A stretch of DNA of 64,000 nt from Altererythrobacter sp. BO-6 (GCF_011047315.1 NZ_CP049259.1:2833001-2897000); one strand, 5' to 3'. Counted from the stretch's first letter, positions 35,401-44,484 are shown. The notes: a model not told the origin generated them from the letters alone. Translations and numbers: made by a program.

Positions 35401-38400
35401 TCAACGACGATCTACCGACCCCGCAGAATGCGACGGTCAATGTCCAGGTCGATGAAGACGAACTGAACGGGGGCAACACCGACGGCGATGGTGTGGACAC
35501 CGAAGAGTCCGGTTCGCTCAACGCGCTGGTCGATTTCGGCAACGACACGCCCGGCAGCTTTGCCTTCAACCTGGCTGGGTTCACCGATCCGAACCTGACT
35601 TCGGGCGGCGTAACGGTTAACTGGGGCATCGATGCCAGCGGCAAGCTGGTGGGTTACACTGGTGCCAATATCACCGACGCATCGAGCCATGTGATCGTGG
35701 TCGAGTTGGTTAACACCGGCGGTAACTGGAGCGTTAAGGTTTCGCTGAAAGATCAGGTCGATCACCTGCCGAACGATCCGGCGAACAACGACAACCAGAC
35801 GCTGAGCTTCAACATCGGCGGCGCGATCGTTGCGACCGACTTCGACGGTGACGAAATCACCCTGTCGAACAATGCGGTCAGCGTGACTGTCGAAGACGAT
35901 ATCCCGACCTTTGGTGCGAACACCAACACGGTCGATACGCTCGTCACTGACGACACGTTGATCACCGACAGCGCCAGCGCCAGCTTCGCCAGCCTGTTCA
36001 CGCCGCTCTACGGCGCGGATGGTGCGGCGGCGGTCGATGCGATCACCTATGCGCTGTCGATCAACGGTGTGAATGGCACGGACTCGGGTCTCGACGATGC
36101 GGTGACCGGCCAGAATATCCTGCTGCGCCTGGTCGGCACCGACACGATCGAAGGTTACCTGGCGGGCTCGCCCACCACGGTTGCCTTCACGATCACAGTC
36201 GATGCCAACGGCACGGTCGAACTGACGCAAGAGCGTGCGATCAAGCACGACGACGCAACAGATCCGGACGAGACCTTCGCCAATGGCGATGCCGAAACCA
36301 TGGCGGCCGACCTGATCCGCATCAGCGCGACCATCACCGATGGCGATGAGGACAGCGTCACTAGCGCTCCTGTCAACATCGGCGACAAGTTCGCTTTCGA
36401 AGACGACGGCCCGAGCACCGGCAGCAATGCCATGGTGCAGCTGGACGACGATGACTTTGGTTCGGATGGCAATCCGGGCGGTGACGGCGACGTTGCCTCC
36501 TCGCTGGTCCTTACCGGTACGCTGGCGCATGACTTTGGCGCCGACGGTGCAGGCACGATCACCTTGGCTTCGATGAATGGCCAGTCCGTCATCGTGAACG
36601 GCGTGACCGTGACCTTCACCTGGGCCGGCAACACGCTGACCGCGAACGATGGCGACAACGATGTCTTCAGCGTCACAGTCAACCCGACCACCGGCGAATA
36701 TACCGTTACGCAGCTCGGCGTGCTCGACCATCACCTGGTCGGCGACCAGACCGAATCGAACCCCGCGTTCGATCTCACCTACACGGTGACCGATGCCGAC
36801 GGCGATACCAAGACTGGAACCTTCACGGTCAAGGTGAATGATGACACGCCGGAAGCAACCGACGATGTTTTTAACCAGGCCGATCAGGGTGGTGAAAACA
36901 CGGCAGTCACCGGCAACGTGGGCACCAATGACTCAGCGGGCGCTGACGGACTGGGTGCATACACCTACAACGATGACCACAATGGCCTTGGCATACTGGA
37001 CTTCAACTCTGCGACGGGTGCCTTCACCTACACCCCCGCGGCCGGCGAAGAAGGTATGGTTACTTTCACCTACACGCTTACCGATGGGGATGGCGATGCG
37101 GTAACCAAGCAGGTAACCATCAACCTTGTCGACGATAGCGATCCGTTTGCTCCGAACCACGTTACTGCGGTGGACGACGACGGATTGGCCAATGCCAACC
37201 TGACGGGTTCGCCAAGCGATGACATTAACGCGAATGGGGGTGACCTGAATGCTGGCCAGCCAGGCGATACCGAGGCAATCACCATAGGCAACCTTAACGG
37301 TTCGTTCGGAAACGACACCCCAGGCAGCTATTCATTCGCCGACGGGTCGGGCACTCTGGGAACCGAAGCGATCAGCTGGACCTGGAATGACGCTACTGAC
37401 ACGCTGACCGCAACCAGCTCGCGTGGCACCATTTTCACGATCGTAGTCGACCAGGCAACTGGCAACTACACGATGACGTTGCTGCAGAACGTGTTGCATC
37501 CGGAACCAACTAGCGATGCCGATAACGGAGAACGCGCTGTATCGTTGAACCTGACTTACAACGCGATTGACAGCGAGAATGAAGTCAGCCCGGACGCGAC
37601 GGTGACGATCATCTTCGGCGACGATGGCCCGACCTTCGCCAGCAATTCGACCGCTGCGCCGGATCTTGTGACTGACGATACCGACATCACCGACAGCGCC
37701 AGCGCCAGCTTCGCCAGCCTGTTCACTCCGGTTTACGGCGCGGATGGTGCGGCTGCCTCCGCCGCGATCGTCTACACTCTAGGCTTGGGCGGCGCAGCTT
37801 CCGGCCTGACTGACTCGATCACCGACCAGTCGATCCTGTTGCGGGTCAAAGCCGGCGATCCGAACACGATCGAAGGCTATCTGCAGACCGACGGCGATGT
37901 GGCCTTCACGATCTCCGTGGATCCAACCACCGGCATCGTCACACTGACCCAGCTGCGCGCGATCGAGCATGACAACACTGCCGATCCGGCGGAGACGTTC
38001 CTGTCAGGTGAAGCTGAGACCATGGCAGCTGGCCTGATCACGTTGACCGCGAAGATCACCGACGGCGATGGCGACTATGCCAGCCAGACGGTGAATATCG
38101 GTGACTCGTTCCATTTCGAGGACGATGGGCCGACCTTCACGAGCAAGACAGCTGCAATCCTGGACGACAGTGCCTCGCCAACCGGCACCGGCACCTTCGT
38201 TTATGACATTGGCTCCGACAACCCGACTGGCATTGAAGTAGTGCTCAATAGCTTCACAGGCGCAGTTGGGGGCTTGGCGATCCAGCCTACCGGTGTGGCA
38301 CTCAACGATGCTGATCCCAATGACGGCATCGATACCTACGATATAAGCTTCACTTATGCTCCCAACCCCGATGAGCCAGGCACCACGGTTGCCGCAACCG

Positions 38401-40130
38401 GCACGGTATCGTTCAACACCAATAGCGGCCAGTGGACGGTTACGTTGGACGCGCCGATCCAGAGCTATTCGCTCACTTCTGTGTTTGGCGATACAACGAT
38501 TACTTACCTCAACTCCGATACCAATCCCTATGGCGGTGCGTCGCAGTGGGAAGTCGCAAACGTGGCGTTCAATGGTGATCCCTTCTACGTCCAGTTCACT
38601 GGCAGGGAAGCACCACTGGCTTTGAGCAGCGGAGAATTCACTGGGAACGAGAGCTGGGTGCAGCTGTCCTCGGCCAACACCGGGGTTGCGGGCAACTCGA
38701 TCCAGCAAGGCGAAGTTATCGACTTCAACTTCTACAATGCGGATCCCGGCAATATAGCTGGGGAAGATCCGACCGCTGCGGCCACCGGTTTTTATATCCA
38801 GATCGACCAGTTCAACAGCGGATCCGAAGACTTCATCGTCGTGCTCAAGTTGGCACTTCCGGGTGATATCCCTGGCACTTTGACCACTGTGGCATTGAAG
38901 ATCGACTCCAACGACGTGCTGACCACCAATCAGGCGGGCTACCCGACATTGACCGGCGCCAATCAGGGCCTGATCGTGATAGAAGCGGCTGACTATGCGC
39001 ACTTGGTGCCGGCAGGTTACCAGATCGTCGGTGCGCAGTTCCTGACCTCGGCCCAAGGTATCACGCTGACGGCATACGAGTTCAACGGGGCGGTTGGATC
39101 TGCCGCGACCGATACCACGGGCACGGTCTATTCAGGACCATCCGTGCTTACCGATAACGACGTGGTAAAGATCACCGATATCGGGATCCAGCGCATTACA
39201 GAGACTTCGGAAGCTCTGACGCTCAACCTGAACGTCACTGTGACCGACGCTGATGGCGACAGTTTCAACCAGACGCTGGTGGTCAATCCGGTTGTCCCCG
39301 TCGTTCTCGACCTCGACGGCGGCGGCAACGGCTTCACTCCGCTCAGCAGCGGGCTGGCCTATGACTACAACGGCGATGGCGTGAAGACGCAAACCGCCTG
39401 GGTAGCCGCGGGCAGCGCCATCCTGGCCTATGACATGAACGGCGACGGCATCGTGAACGATGCTTCGGAATTCGTGTTCGGCGGTGGCGACATGACCGAT
39501 CTCGAAGCGATTGCAGCTAAATATGATGAAAATGGCGATAACGTCCTCGACGCTTCCGACTCCGCTTATGGTAAATTTGGGGTTTGGATGGACGATGGCG
39601 ACGCCGTGTTCGAGGCTGGCGAGTTCCAGACGCTCGAGCAGGCCGGCATCAAGTCGATCGACCTCGTATCCGACGGCATCCAGACCTCGGAAGCCGATGG
39701 TGACGTGACGGTGTTCGGCACCGCCAGTTTCACCTGGATGGACGGCAGCACCGGTGCAGTTTCCGATGCCGCCTTTGCCACCGGCAGCGATGTCGATCCC
39801 GCAATGATGGACGCCTTGCTGGCGCTTGAACCGACGGCGGAGCCTTCAGGCACGCAGCTGGCCGATGCAAGCGATGGCGACATTGGCGAAGGGCTGCCGC
39901 AACTGGCTGCCATCGTCGATGACGTCATGGCGGAAAGCTCGATTGACCTGATGATCGACAACCTCGCGGGCGATAATGCGGATATCGTTGGAAACTCGGG
40001 CGAAAGCAGCTATCTTGATGGCGGAGCTTTGGCTCAGATGATTGAAGCGGGTGCATTTGCCTTCCACGGCAACAATGCGATGGCTGACACGCACGAAGAT
40101 GCGGCAGTCCTTGCGGCAATCAATGCTTGA
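29487..40130 (+). CDS. Giant type I-secreted repeat adhesin (T1SS-143 type)
   Basis: A 3547-residue, strongly acidic surface protein. Residues 1-200 form an N-terminal retention-type region: NGVVTLPAGTTLDNFAVVGRDL and STIIIPDGAI resemble the BapA prefix-like domain, followed by an acidic Pro/Glu linker. Residues ~205-3200 are about 14 tandem Ig-like/VCBS modules of 140-190 residues, each ending in a motif such as EDDGP, NDDTP or IDDVP (near residues 305, 560, 850, 990, 1163, 1333, 1600, 1790, 1973, 2136, 2306, 2451, 2711, 2878). The C-terminal part has EF-hand-like calcium loops (DYNGDGVKTQT at 3293, DMNGDGIVND at 3316, DENGDNVLDASD at 3347) and an uncleaved secretion-signal-like end. No GGxGxD RTX nonapeptides were seen. 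Exporter genes follow directly. The start at 29487 has AGAGGGG 7 nt upstream. Confidence 0.92.
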   Translation: MVDFEGGKRGGFERDDSINDAVQPGSNGYQDSPASASAGTRILVADANGVVTLPAGTTLDNFAVVGRDLVITLADGSTIIIPDGAINTPQIVIDGTALSPLVVSAALNGLPLSPDEEGFNPEDLPGAPPSSGGDFEDSQLNLQDAFDLGDLLPYTELFYEPQPDEEIIPFDNNEPDVVIETPDNPVGVENAIATVAERGLPERGEEPEGTADETNAETTTGTIVFNSPDGISAIILNGVEITSVGQQFTTPFGTLTITSINLAAGEIGFSYTLADNLLGETEDGNFFVTVVDRDGDTASASLKILVEDDSPIAADDIGIVPSGSHAPIGGNVLVNDESGADDYPVGEGGLEAVVSFAKGATTAQPGETIQGTYGKLTLNADGTYTYVRDFNTPGGVSESFTYTITDQDGSRDTATLTINIEDAGNNIELPKIGDGTVVNESGLPERGDPLEPEGTDETADTETTSGTITFNSPDGVQSVTVNGVAITPGSLPQTIVDNATGTLVITGYTYDPVTGDGTITYEYTLGDNTSGDDTSVSFEVVVTDLDGDKADDDLVITIIDDEPEAKDDFDSVTEDGPAVANGNVLTGVGGDDANATDGVADIEGADGASVTGVVAGDVDGPVSGGLGQTVPGKYGTLTVDADGNYTYTLYTQEQNPDAYALVQGLDSNDIFTDEVFSYTITDGDSDTSTAQLRIQVNGADDPVVIEGLDLDAPEVTVDEDDLPLGTDTTKEPLTQPVPDGAFTFKSVDGLVTLKIGSETFTAAQLLDSSTFPTTITGDYGTLTIQSVTLQQAPDGSIIGGTVTYDYTLGTNTLDHDDAGEDDVFDRFAVEIEDTDGSVDDASLDVRVIDDVPLTGENAPVALDDDALGGNPGGTGDTDPDSANLTGILAHQFGADGASSITFAAMNGQTVDINGVTVTFNWAGDTLIANDGTNDVFTVQVNPATGAYTVTQLAPLNHHASGDDVEAGATFNLTYTVTDGDTDTATGTLTINLNDDTPEFGEQAEPAPTLVTDDTLVGDNGSDSDSANFAAAFAPLYGADGQASTDPIVYSFGLKDGNGTDSGLNDTASGDDILLRVNGNVVEGYLANSPTTIAFTLTLDPATGDVTQTQLRAIEHDDPADALEEGANAESMVPDVISLTAEITDGDGDQASQSIDIGDAFTFTDDGPQVGEQNTASVAVDEDSLGSGNGDNAAGDDAGGDSAAIVFAVDFGADGKNADELTVSVASVTTADPSLGPIALTSGGVAVLYDWNAATNTLTGYTTDINDPVFTLVFDVDAGTASFTLLGALDHPSTDADGANDGPEIGYEDNLVLNLSIVAKDGDGDTVSSQLAISIDDDMAVAVADDDTVGEGESTGGNVVTDDSAGADGYADNGPVVDAAFVSADQGVTFVSKTVAPDGTITIVTSAGTLTLATDGTYAFDSLTNSVDGDAEIVFSYTIEDGDGDRATANLTIDVTNVGGSATVDALTVDEKGLADGTGELANPALNSDQSEVASGQIVVSGASGSATLTYQLVGGTFNDNGTPGDASDDTYTLTTAYGTIVLQAATGAYTYTLNEEFDHSAGGGRNTAPDVESFDYVVVDEFANVIVDSRNPGGNPIEVSIVDDIPVVAIQLDANADVTLDESGDGAGAATINTGSIVKGNDPDVAGDGAISRATSGTAVVTFAAGNPVYGADGQGPAPVYSLQIDTAALSDVTLTDGSTITLQMVGDVIVGVVDNGPFAGQAAFAIAINSGTGVVTVEQYLSLQHPLNPNQDEPIDLDDGAISVVVTVEDFDGDQVESNAIDISANIVFEDDGPSVTALNIDNNSVVAITSDADIVDTDSMSLVALFVSAADYGADGEGSAVIETYGIDLLGDTDLGDATVGINSGFTSGNATVYLYQDGNSVVASTAATKGDVDFGTNVVFVAAVNPTTGQLTLEQSGVLDHTDNGSATDTQLVLANGLINATYSVTITDGDNDPVSDTQTADLGGNLKFNDDLPTPQNATVNVQVDEDELNGGNTDGDGVDTEESGSLNALVDFGNDTPGSFAFNLAGFTDPNLTSGGVTVNWGIDASGKLVGYTGANITDASSHVIVVELVNTGGNWSVKVSLKDQVDHLPNDPANNDNQTLSFNIGGAIVATDFDGDEITLSNNAVSVTVEDDIPTFGANTNTVDTLVTDDTLITDSASASFASLFTPLYGADGAAAVDAITYALSINGVNGTDSGLDDAVTGQNILLRLVGTDTIEGYLAGSPTTVAFTITVDANGTVELTQERAIKHDDATDPDETFANGDAETMAADLIRISATITDGDEDSVTSAPVNIGDKFAFEDDGPSTGSNAMVQLDDDDFGSDGNPGGDGDVASSLVLTGTLAHDFGADGAGTITLASMNGQSVIVNGVTVTFTWAGNTLTANDGDNDVFSVTVNPTTGEYTVTQLGVLDHHLVGDQTESNPAFDLTYTVTDADGDTKTGTFTVKVNDDTPEATDDVFNQADQGGENTAVTGNVGTNDSAGADGLGAYTYNDDHNGLGILDFNSATGAFTYTPAAGEEGMVTFTYTLTDGDGDAVTKQVTINLVDDSDPFAPNHVTAVDDDGLANANLTGSPSDDINANGGDLNAGQPGDTEAITIGNLNGSFGNDTPGSYSFADGSGTLGTEAISWTWNDATDTLTATSSRGTIFTIVVDQATGNYTMTLLQNVLHPEPTSDADNGERAVSLNLTYNAIDSENEVSPDATVTIIFGDDGPTFASNSTAAPDLVTDDTDITDSASASFASLFTPVYGADGAAASAAIVYTLGLGGAASGLTDSITDQSILLRVKAGDPNTIEGYLQTDGDVAFTISVDPTTGIVTLTQLRAIEHDNTADPAETFLSGEAETMAAGLITLTAKITDGDGDYASQTVNIGDSFHFEDDGPTFTSKTAAILDDSASPTGTGTFVYDIGSDNPTGIEVVLNSFTGAVGGLAIQPTGVALNDADPNDGIDTYDISFTYAPNPDEPGTTVAATGTVSFNTNSGQWTVTLDAPIQSYSLTSVFGDTTITYLNSDTNPYGGASQWEVANVAFNGDPFYVQFTGREAPLALSSGEFTGNESWVQLSSANTGVAGNSIQQGEVIDFNFYNADPGNIAGEDPTAAATGFYIQIDQFNSGSEDFIVVLKLALPGDIPGTLTTVALKIDSNDVLTTNQAGYPTLTGANQGLIVIEAADYAHLVPAGYQIVGAQFLTSAQGITLTAYEFNGAVGSAATDTTGTVYSGPSVLTDNDVVKITDIGIQRITETSEALTLNLNVTVTDADGDSFNQTLVVNPVVPVVLDLDGGGNGFTPLSSGLAYDYNGDGVKTQTAWVAAGSAILAYDMNGDGIVNDASEFVFGGGDMTDLEAIAAKYDENGDNVLDASDSAYGKFGVWMDDGDAVFEAGEFQTLEQAGIKSIDLVSDGIQTSEADGDVTVFGTASFTWMDGSTGAVSDAAFATGSDVDPAMMDALLALEPTAEPSGTQLADASDGDIGEGLPQLAAIVDDVMAESSIDLMIDNLAGDNADIVGNSGESSYLDGGALAQMIEAGAFAFHGNNAMADTHEDAAVLAAINA
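35961..36001 (+). repeat. 41-nt exact repeat within the adhesin (copy 1)
   Basis: Identical to 37686-37726 and encodes ITDSASASFASLFT. The two surrounding modules (about residues 2140-2310 and 2715-2880) are alike over most of their length, indicating duplication of a module with little later divergence at this spot. Confidence 0.85.
37686..37726 (+). repeat. 41-nt exact repeat within the adhesin (copy 2)
   Basis: Second copy of the repeat at 35961-36001, same frame. A more diverged relative of the same module begins near 32505 (residue ~1006). Confidence 0.85.
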
Positions 40131-40157
40131 TAGGGATCCTTGACCAGGGGGAATGAT

Positions 40158-40871
40158 ATGCGGTTGACCAAGATAATGGCGACAGGTGCGTCGCTGGTGG
40201 TGGCATTGGCCACCCACCAGGCCGCGCTCGCTCAAAGTAGCGACTTCGACCGGCTGATGGCGATGGATGTCGGCAGCCTGCGCGGCGAGATCCAGATGCG
40301 TTTCGACGCGGCCCTCGCCCTGTCGAAGGATCCGGCAGTCACCAACGCTGATGATCCGCGCTACATTTGGGCGAATGAGGCAAAGGCTCAATGCGGTATT
40401 GCGCTGGGCTACCTCAAGTCGCGCACCAAGGACCCGGTGTCGATCGGCAAGTGCCTGAAGGCCTATGAGCTGATGCAGCGCGTTCCGGCCCCGCCGGCAC
40501 CGCCGCCGCCGCCGCTCCCGCCGCCGCCGCCGGCCCAGTGCGACAATCCGGCGCTGATCTTCTTCGAATGGGACAATCCGGTTCCGCCGGCAACCGAAGC
40601 GCAGCAGGTGGTCGATTTCATCGCTGCCAATCGCGCGGCCTGCAACTGGACCAATTTGATGGTGATCGGCCATGCCGACAAGTCGGGTTCGAATTCCTAC
40701 AATATGAAGCTGTCGCAGGAACGCGCCAATAACGTGGCTGACATGCTGCGCCCGGCGGTGCCGAGCGCCAGCGTAACGGTCGAATTCCGGGGCGAGGAAG
40801 AGCCGCGCGTGCCCACCGAAGACGGTGTGCGCGAGCTGCAGAACCGCCGTGTGGAAATCAAGGTCCGCTAA
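40158..40871 (+). CDS. OmpA-family outer-membrane/peptidoglycan-binding protein
   Basis: A 237-residue protein: signal peptide ending AALAQ (about residue 25), an all-alpha N-terminal domain with two cysteines (AKAQCGIALG, IGKCLKAYEL), a Pro-rich linker (residues ~112-127) and an OmpA C-terminal domain (about 135-237) with VIGHADKSGSNSYNMKLSQ, ERANNVADML and LQNRRVEIKV. The conserved Asp and Arg that bind diaminopimelate are present. The ATG at 40158 follows AGGGGG. It lies 27 nt after the adhesin gene, at the head of the exporter genes, and may anchor the exporter or adhesin to the cell wall. Confidence 0.9.
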   Translation: MRLTKIMATGASLVVALATHQAALAQSSDFDRLMAMDVGSLRGEIQMRFDAALALSKDPAVTNADDPRYIWANEAKAQCGIALGYLKSRTKDPVSIGKCLKAYELMQRVPAPPAPPPPPLPPPPPAQCDNPALIFFEWDNPVPPATEAQQVVDFIAANRAACNWTNLMVIGHADKSGSNSYNMKLSQERANNVADMLRPAVPSASVTVEFRGEEEPRVPTEDGVRELQNRRVEIKVR

Positions 40872-40883
40872 GGGGAGGGTGAC

Positions 40884-42287
40884 ATGAAGACAACCACTAT
40901 CACGAGCTTCGCCGCCGCCGTCCTGCTTGCCACCGCTTCTCCGGCTGCGCTGGCGCAGTCGGGCGAGGGCACGGTGTCGATGCGCGAAGCGATCGAAACG
41001 GCCATGATGGCCAATCCGGAAATCCTGCAGGCGCAGTACAATACCGAGGCGATCCAGTTCGAACGCGAACAGGCCCAGTCGCTGTATTACCCGCGCGTCG
41101 ACCTGGAAGCGTCGGCCGGGATCCGGCGCCTGGAGAACAACACCCGCCGCAACCTCGGCATTGCCGATAACGAGCTCTATCCGCTCGAGGCGCAGGGAAC
41201 GATCGACTGGACGATGTTCGACTTCGGCCGCCGCCGGGGTGAATTGCTGCGCCAGGCTGCGCGTGTCGACGGTGCGTCGCTGCGTGTGATCGAACGGTCG
41301 GAGTTCATCGCACTGCAGGTGGCGCGCCAGTATCTCGACGTGCTTCTGCAACAGCGCGTTGTTGCGGCGAGCGCTGACAACCGCGCTTTCCACGAAACCC
41401 TGGTGGGCGATCTGACCAAGGGCGTGGAACAGGAATCGATTTCGGTTGCTGACCTGCAACAGGCGGAAGAGCGGCTGCAATCGGCCGTCGTTCGTGAAGA
41501 AGAAGCGAAGCAGGGCCTGGAACTGGCGCAGAACTCGCTGCGCCGGCTCACCGGCCTGTCGATCTTCTCGGCCAGCCTGCCACCCGACCTGTCGACCTCG
41601 CTGCCCGCTTCACGCGAAATGGCGATCGGCATGGCGCGCACCGACAACCCGCTGGTGCGTGAAGCGCAGGCGGATGTCGATGCCGCTCATGGCCTGGTAA
41701 TGAACGCGAAGGGCGATTTCTTCCCGACCGTCGGCGTCGATGTGCGCGGCCGGATCGGTGAGGACATCGATGGCTTTGCTGGCGAAACCAACGACGTTCA
41801 GGCGCGTGTCTACATGCGCTGGAACATCTTCAACGGCGGCCAGACCCAGGGCAAGTACCAGGAAATGGTGCACCGCGCTTCGCAGGCTCGCTATCGCCTG
41901 CATGAGATGGTCCGCCGGGCCGAGGAAGACGCAGCCAATTCGTGGACCGCGATGGAAGCGCAGCAGAACATCGGGCGTGCGCTGACGCGCCAGTCCGAAG
42001 TCAGCGATGACCTGCTGCTGAGCTATCGCAGCCAGTTCAACGTCGGCCGGCGCTCGCTGCTCGACGTGCTGGATGCGCAAAACACCCGCTATAACACGCA
42101 GGTGAATCTGGAAACTTCACGATTTTCTCAGATTTTTGCGCAATACCAGATCCTGGCAGCCACCAACCGCCTCCTGACCGCGCTTGACGTGGCGCCGGGT
42201 GCGGGTGCGGGCAAGAACGAGCGTGAGCGGTTTGACTATGGTCCTTCGAAGGACGCGGAAACCGATTATCGCCGTTATGCCAACTGA
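40884..42287 (+). CDS. TolC-family outer-membrane channel of the type I secretion system
   Basis: A 467-residue outer-membrane efflux/secretion channel (TolC/LapE type). Signal peptide MKTTTITSFAAAVLLATASP to ALAQ; then two structural repeats of the OEP domain, visible as VSMREAIETAMMANPEILQAQ and later MAIGMARTDNPLVREAQADV. The C-terminal part holds VGRRSLLDVLDAQNTRYNTQ, the typical second-repeat end. It forms the exit duct with the ABC exporter and HlyD adaptor encoded downstream. Start has GGGGAGGGTGAC before it; 12 nt after the OmpA gene. Confidence 0.93.
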   Translation: MKTTTITSFAAAVLLATASPAALAQSGEGTVSMREAIETAMMANPEILQAQYNTEAIQFEREQAQSLYYPRVDLEASAGIRRLENNTRRNLGIADNELYPLEAQGTIDWTMFDFGRRRGELLRQAARVDGASLRVIERSEFIALQVARQYLDVLLQQRVVAASADNRAFHETLVGDLTKGVEQESISVADLQQAEERLQSAVVREEEAKQGLELAQNSLRRLTGLSIFSASLPPDLSTSLPASREMAIGMARTDNPLVREAQADVDAAHGLVMNAKGDFFPTVGVDVRGRIGEDIDGFAGETNDVQARVYMRWNIFNGGQTQGKYQEMVHRASQARYRLHEMVRRAEEDAANSWTAMEAQQNIGRALTRQSEVSDDLLLSYRSQFNVGRRSLLDVLDAQNTRYNTQVNLETSRFSQIFAQYQILAATNRLLTALDVAPGAGAGKNERERFDYGPSKDAETDYRRYAN

Positions 42288-42315
42288 ACTTGGTTAAAAC
42301 GAATGCGAGGTTTTC

Positions 42316-44484
42316 GTGCTGCAGAACAGGAACTTGGACGCGCTGCAGGCGAATGACCCGCTGATAAAATGTATCGGGGAGTTGGCCCGCCGTTATGGTG
42401 TGGCTTTCTCCCCGTTGCAATTCGACTCGCTGGCGCGCGATGCCGCAGGGCGTCTGCCGTTCCACCAGGCGGAGGCCGCGATCGAACTGGCCGGGCTCGA
42501 TTTCGACCGGCGTGACTACAAGAAGCTGCCGACACAGGATGCGGCCTATCCGGCTCTGATCTCGACCACCGACCGCAAGGGCGCGGTGATCCAGGAGGCG
42601 CGCGAAGGCGAGCTGTTGCTGTGGACGCCCGACAGCGGCGAAGCGCGCTGGATGCCCCGCGACGAAGTAGCGGCGGAATATGCCGGGCAGTTCCTGAGCA
42701 TATTCGGCGATCCGGATTCACTGCGCGAGCAAGAGGCGCCGTGGCACCAGAAGGCCCGCCATCACTGGTTTTGGGGCGAACTGCGCAAGGAACGCAAGGC
42801 CTTCCGCGCCGTATTGGTCGCTTCGGCGATCATCAATTTGCTCGCGCTGGCGCTGCCGCTGTTCACCATGAACGTCTATGACCGGGTGATCCCCAACCGC
42901 GCGGTTTCGACGCTGTGGGTGCTCGGCATCGGCGTGCTGCTCGCTTTCGCGATGGAATTCGCGCTGCGATCGGCGCGCACCAATGTGATCGACGAGATTG
43001 GCCGGCGGCTCGACATCAAGCTGTCGCAGAAACTGTTCGGACGGGTCATGGGCCTGCCGCTGGCCTCGCGCCAGGGCAATACCGGCGCGCTCGCCGCGCG
43101 GGTCAGCGAATATGCCGTGGTGCGCGATTTCTTCGCTTCGACCACGATCGTCCTGATCGTCGATATCGCCTTCCTGGTGCTGTTCGTGGCCGTGATCGCC
43201 TATATCGCGGGCTGGCTGGCGCTGGTCCCGCTCGTGGCCATGGCAGTGATGGGGACTGCCGGCTTCTTCCTGCAACGCAAGGTAACCGATGCCGCGCGCG
43301 ATGCACAGGCGGACCATGGCCTGCAACAGACACTGCTGGTCGAATCCGTGGCCGGCATGGAAACGCTCAAGTCGATGAATGGCGAACGCGCCATGATGGG
43401 TCGCTGGTACAATCTGGCCGATATCGGCAGCGTGTCGCAGCAGCGGCTGAAGAAGATACAGTCGATCGCGGTGGGGCTGGCGCAGACGTGCCAGCAGGTT
43501 TCGTCGATCGCCCTGGTGGTGGGTGGCTATTACCTTTTCGACGCCGGGGTGATCACCATGGGCGCGATCATCGCGGTGGTGATGCTGTCATCCCGCTCGC
43601 TGGCGCCGGTCGGCCAGATCGCCTTCCTGCTGACCCGTGGCCGCCAGGCGCGCGAAACGCTCGAATCGATCGAGCGTCTGTTCGAAGTGCCCGACGAGCG
43701 CAAGCAGGGCTCTTCCATGCTGCCCGCAACGGTGCAAAAGGCCACGCTCAAGCTGGAGGATGTAAGCTTCTCCTATCCCGATGCGCCGGTGGCGGCGCTT
43801 GACCGGATCAACCTCACCATCAAGCCGGGTGAAAGGATTTGCCTGATCGGGCGTGTCGCTTCGGGAAAGTCCACGCTGGGGAGGTTAATTTGCGGACTTT
43901 ATCAGCCGAATGAAGGCGCTTTCTTGGTAAATGGCATCGACTCGCGGCAGTTCCGGCCGCAGGACCTGCGCAATGCTTTCCGCTTTGTGGGTCAGGATGC
44001 CACCTTGTTTACCGGTTCGATCAAAGACAATCTTGCGCTCGGCGCGCCCGAGGTTGGGGACGAGCGCCTGTTCGAAGCGCTGCGGATGAGCGGCGCCGAT
44101 GAATTCCTTGCCCGCGACGACACCGGCTTTGACCGTGCGGTCGGTGAGCAGGGCCGCCGCCTGTCCGGCGGCCAGCGCAGCTTTCTGGCATTGGCCCGAG
44201 CTTTCGTTTCGCCCTCCGAACTGCTGTTCCTGGACGAGCCGACCGGCGCAATGGATTCGCAGACCGAGCGGCAGTTTGTCGACCGCGTGAAGCAGTCGAT
44301 TTCGCCTGACCAGACTTTGTTGATTTCGACGCACCGCCCGGCCCTTTTCGAACTGTGTGACCGCATCATCGTGCTCGACAAGGGCAAGGTTGTGGCGGAC
44401 GGCAGCAAGCAGGCGATCCTGTCGCGTGCCGCGGCACAAGCCGGCATGCCGCAGGGCGCCAGTGGCGGTGAGGCAGCAAAGTGA
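42316..44484 (+). CDS. Type I secretion ABC exporter (LapB/LssB type)
   Basis: A 722-residue ABC transporter with fused membrane and ATPase domains. Residues 1-130 are a C39-peptidase-like domain without a catalytic Cys-His pair, as in adhesin exporters that do not cleave their cargo. Six membrane helices span about 155-430 (MNVYDRVIPNRAVSTLWVLG is a family block). The ATPase domain has Walker A GRVASGKST (K518), signature LSGGQ (616-620), Walker B LLFLDEPT (D640) and the switch His in ISTHRP. It starts at GTG 42316 and its end overlaps the next gene (GTGA). Confidence 0.94.
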   Translation: MLQNRNLDALQANDPLIKCIGELARRYGVAFSPLQFDSLARDAAGRLPFHQAEAAIELAGLDFDRRDYKKLPTQDAAYPALISTTDRKGAVIQEAREGELLLWTPDSGEARWMPRDEVAAEYAGQFLSIFGDPDSLREQEAPWHQKARHHWFWGELRKERKAFRAVLVASAIINLLALALPLFTMNVYDRVIPNRAVSTLWVLGIGVLLAFAMEFALRSARTNVIDEIGRRLDIKLSQKLFGRVMGLPLASRQGNTGALAARVSEYAVVRDFFASTTIVLIVDIAFLVLFVAVIAYIAGWLALVPLVAMAVMGTAGFFLQRKVTDAARDAQADHGLQQTLLVESVAGMETLKSMNGERAMMGRWYNLADIGSVSQQRLKKIQSIAVGLAQTCQQVSSIALVVGGYYLFDAGVITMGAIIAVVMLSSRSLAPVGQIAFLLTRGRQARETLESIERLFEVPDERKQGSSMLPATVQKATLKLEDVSFSYPDAPVAALDRINLTIKPGERICLIGRVASGKSTLGRLICGLYQPNEGAFLVNGIDSRQFRPQDLRNAFRFVGQDATLFTGSIKDNLALGAPEVGDERLFEALRMSGADEFLARDDTGFDRAVGEQGRRLSGGQRSFLALARAFVSPSELLFLDEPTGAMDSQTERQFVDRVKQSISPDQTLLISTHRPALFELCDRIIVLDKGKVVADGSKQAILSRAAAQAGMPQGASGGEAAK

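Noticed and set aside
31353..36734. Long minus-strand open frames (up to 492 codons) opposite the adhesin
   Set aside because: They are mirror images of the biased Asp/Gly/Thr-rich adhesin codons in repeated modules; no start signals or family features.
39846..41480. 544-codon minus-strand frame
   Set aside because: It spans the end of the adhesin, the OmpA gene and half of the TolC gene in antisense; the three plus-strand genes are well supported.
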